A stretch of DNA of 64,000 bases from Nostocoides_A vanveenii (GTDB lineage: Bacteria > Actinomycetota > Actinomycetes > Actinomycetales > Dermatophilaceae): contig NZ_BAAAPN010000043.1 in NCBI RefSeq assembly GCF_039531165.1, positions 1 to 64,000 on the forward strand, in the 5' to 3' direction. Shown in pieces: positions 62,273-64,000 of this stretch. The position numbers were made by a program, and so were the translations under genes. Positions within the stretch are counted from its first letter, which is position 1. Each line of letters opens with the position of its first letter. The notes beneath the pieces were generated by a model. That model was not told where the DNA came from and searched no databases. It saw only the letters and a list, made by a program, of their open reading frames with translations.

Positions 62273-63345
62273 TGATCGCCTTTCGCCTCGGCACCCGCCG
62301 CAGCCGGCTCGCCCTGACCCAATCGGGCCAGATCGCCGACGCCTTGCGTGCGGCCGGCCACGACGTCGAGCTCGTCGAGATCGTTACCGAGGGTGACACC
62401 AACCGGGCGGCCCTGGAGACCATCGGTGGCACTGGCGTGTTCGCGTCCGCGCTGCGGCGGGCCTTGCGCGCCGGGGATATCGACCTCGCGGTCCACTCGC
62501 TCAAGGACCTGCCGACCGCGCCCGAAGCCGGCCTGGTCATCGCCGCGACCCCTGTTCGCGAAGACGTCCGGGATGTCCTGGTGGCCCGCGACGGCCTGAC
62601 CCTCGGCGAGTTGCCGTCCGGAGCCCGCATCGGCACGGGCTCGCCCCGCCGCGAGGCCCAGCTGGTGGCTCTGGGCCTGGGCGTCGAGATCGTCCCGATC
62701 CGGGGCAATGTGGAGACCCGTCTGGCCCTGGTTGACACAGGCGAACTCGATGCCGTCGTCCTCGCGCGCGCCGGCCTGCTGCGCCTCGGCCTGGCCGATC
62801 GCGCGACTGAGGTCCTCGACCCGATCCAGGTCTTGCCGGCTGCCGGTCAGGGTGCCCTAGCCCTCGAGTGTCGCGCCGATGACTCCGCCGTGTGCGAGGT
62901 CCTGGCCGCCCTCGATGATCCCGAAACGCAGGCCTGCGTGACGGCCGAACGCACCGTGCTCGCCCTCCTGGAGGCCGGCTGCACGGCGCCCGTCGGCGTG
63001 CTCGCCGAGGTGGTCGAGGGCGTTACTGCCCTCGACCTGTCCGTCCGGGCGTTCGTCGGCACCCGCGACGGCGCCCTGCAACTGCGCCGTTCCGTCACCG
63101 GTCCGGCCGACGACCCGGTGGGTGTCGGCACCCGATTGGCCGCCTTGCTGCTGGCGGACGGCGCCGCGCAGGCGCGCGTCGAGCGCGGCTTCGGCGCGCC
63201 GGCCAGCCCCACGACCCCGTCCGGCGGCACGACCACACTCGATCCCCCGGGCGAGGGCCAACTGGCCGCCACCGCCGAGCCGGCGACGAGACCCGGCATG
63301 CTCGCCCAGACGACCGCAATCGACGAATCGGAGAAGACCACGTGA
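62272..63345 (+). CDS. hemC: porphobilinogen deaminase
   Basis: Polymerises four porphobilinogens to hydroxymethylbilane. 357 residues from ATG 62272 (GTG 62269 also open); gggagg at 62262-62267. Motifs: FRLGTRRSRLALTQSGQIAD, VHSLKDLPT with catalytic Asp, RIGTGSPRREAQL, PIRGNVETR, and the dipyrromethane Cys C237 in LEAGCTAPVG. The C-terminal 50 residues are an extra Pro/Thr/Ala-rich tail. The stop overlaps the next gene. Confidence 0.95.
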   Translation: MIAFRLGTRRSRLALTQSGQIADALRAAGHDVELVEIVTEGDTNRAALETIGGTGVFASALRRALRAGDIDLAVHSLKDLPTAPEAGLVIAATPVREDVRDVLVARDGLTLGELPSGARIGTGSPRREAQLVALGLGVEIVPIRGNVETRLALVDTGELDAVVLARAGLLRLGLADRATEVLDPIQVLPAAGQGALALECRADDSAVCEVLAALDDPETQACVTAERTVLALLEAGCTAPVGVLAEVVEGVTALDLSVRAFVGTRDGALQLRRSVTGPADDPVGVGTRLAALLLADGAAQARVERGFGAPASPTTPSGGTTTLDPPGEGQLAATAEPATRPGMLAQTTAIDESEKTT

Positions 63346-64000
63346 GCCCGCTCAGCCCCTCGGCCGCCCACTCGGCGCGCCGCCCGGCATCGGTTGCCTT
63401 TGTCGGGGCGGGTCCGGGCGACCCCAGTCTGCTCACGCTCGCGGCCGTCGCCGCGCTGGAGAGCGCCGACGTCGTCGTCACCGACCAGCTGACCAAGGCC
63501 TCCCTCGTCGCGGCGCATGCCCGTCCCGATGTCGAAGTCGTCGACGCCTCGCACGGCACCCATGGGCAGCCGTTGACGCACGCCTCGCGCGCCAAGATCG
63601 TGGTCCAGGCGGCCAAGGCCAACCCCGGTGGCCGCGTCGTGCGCCTGATGGACGGCGACCCGACGACCTTCAACGGCCTCGCCGAGGAGGCCCTCGCCTG
63701 TCGCAAGGCGGGGATCACCGTCGATATCGTGCCCGGAGTCACCGCGGTGACCGCGGTCCCCGCGTATGCCGGCATCCCCTTGACCTCCCCGGCCGCCTCC
63801 GCGGTTCATGTGATCGCGGCCGGCGACAGCGGGGCCGACTACGCGCGCTCGGTCGATCCGAGAACCACGGTCGTCCTGCTCGGAAACGCCGCAGCCCTGG
63901 CCGGCGCCCTCGTGGCACTCGCGGACGCGGGGCGCGACCCGGCGACGCCGGTCGCGCTGACCGAGCAGGGCACGACGACCCGGCAGTGCACGCATACGAC
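63342..64000 (+). CDS. uroporphyrinogen-III C-methyltransferase (probable cobA-hemD fusion), cut by window edge
   Basis: Open from GTG 63342 through the right edge (219 codons seen). The SUMT domain shows VAFVGAGPGDPSLLTLAAV (about 18-36), RVVRLMDGDPTTFNGLAEEA and VPGVTAVTAVPAYAGIPLT. In actinobacteria at this locus, such a domain is usually fused to HemD (uroporphyrinogen-III synthase); that part would be outside the window. The GTGA overlap with hemC shows coupled translation in the rex-hemA-hemC operon. Confidence 0.9.
   Translation, partial: MSPLSPSAAHSARRPASVAFVGAGPGDPSLLTLAAVAALESADVVVTDQLTKASLVAAHARPDVEVVDASHGTHGQPLTHASRAKIVVQAAKANPGGRVVRLMDGDPTTFNGLAEEALACRKAGITVDIVPGVTAVTAVPAYAGIPLTSPAASAVHVIAAGDSGADYARSVDPRTTVVLLGNAAALAGALVALADAGRDPATPVALTEQGTTTRQCTHT

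Overview
The window is high-GC actinobacterial chromosome (about 70% GC by eye, GTG and TTG starts common, many 4-base ATGA/GTGA start-stop overlaps). Gene content and order resemble the conserved Streptomyces region running from ppa/ftsH/fol through pan/nad, lysS, lsr2, clpC, disA and radA to rex-hemACD. A fused folB-folK gene, an orphan nuoD and a cobA/hemD-type gene fit a member of the Micrococcales, perhaps an Intrasporangiaceae/Dermatophilaceae-like genus. The genus assignment is inference.

Layout. 1-460: the end of an IS transposase that appears to have cut a small gene. 0.46-12.3 kb: a PLP aminotransferase, then ppa divergent from dacB, a DUF2342 metalloprotease, tilS, hpt, ftsH, folE, folP, folBK and DUF3180, covering tRNA modification, purine salvage, membrane proteolysis and folate synthesis. 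12.4-17.0 kb: a broken secreted protein, an orphan NuoD paralogue, a P450, a VapBC module and an NDUFAF7/MidA-like methyltransferase. 17.1-21.9 kb: DUF2520-panC-panD-nadB-nadC (pantothenate and NAD). 21.9-23.7 kb: a frameshifted APH-like gene flanked by inverted repeats, and an AAA ATPase. 23.8-28.7 kb: lysS, a small membrane protein, lsr2, and a split NHEJ locus (primase-polymerase, ligase, Ku). 28.8-36.2 kb: accessory metabolism (FGGY kinase with LacD-like aldolase, Nei2, TetR/SDR/acyl-CoA ligase) and a Phd/VapC module. 36.2-43.4 kb: clpC, a stretch of decayed genes (39.2-41.7 kb), and an LCP wall-polymer ligase. 43.5-47.0 kb: disA-mutY divergent from radA (DNA integrity and repair). 47.1-56.6 kb: a methyltransferase, a Cys-rich protein, Ppx/GppA, a TIM-barrel protein, TetR with an ABC exporter, proline dehydrogenase, proC, and a GNAT/AcuC pair. 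56.9-64.0 kb: a small HTH protein, ribosomal protein bS22, an epimerase, a PlsC-like acyltransferase, a glutaredoxin, then rex-hemA-hemC-cobA/hemD behind a perfect Rex operator. The last gene runs off the right edge.

The most interesting signals are: (i) an orphan NuoD that has Trp where complex I has its quinone-binding Tyr, encoded near a homologue of the methyltransferase that modifies the mitochondrial NuoD counterpart; (ii) a 7-mer, GTATGCC/GGCATAC, found about once per kb in both orientations and in several reading frames, including inside the clpC terminator stem; (iii) short tandem repeats that triplicate gene 3' ends across the stop codon; and (iv) terminators built as perfect palindromes with almost no loop. 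No tRNA, rRNA or CRISPR array was seen.
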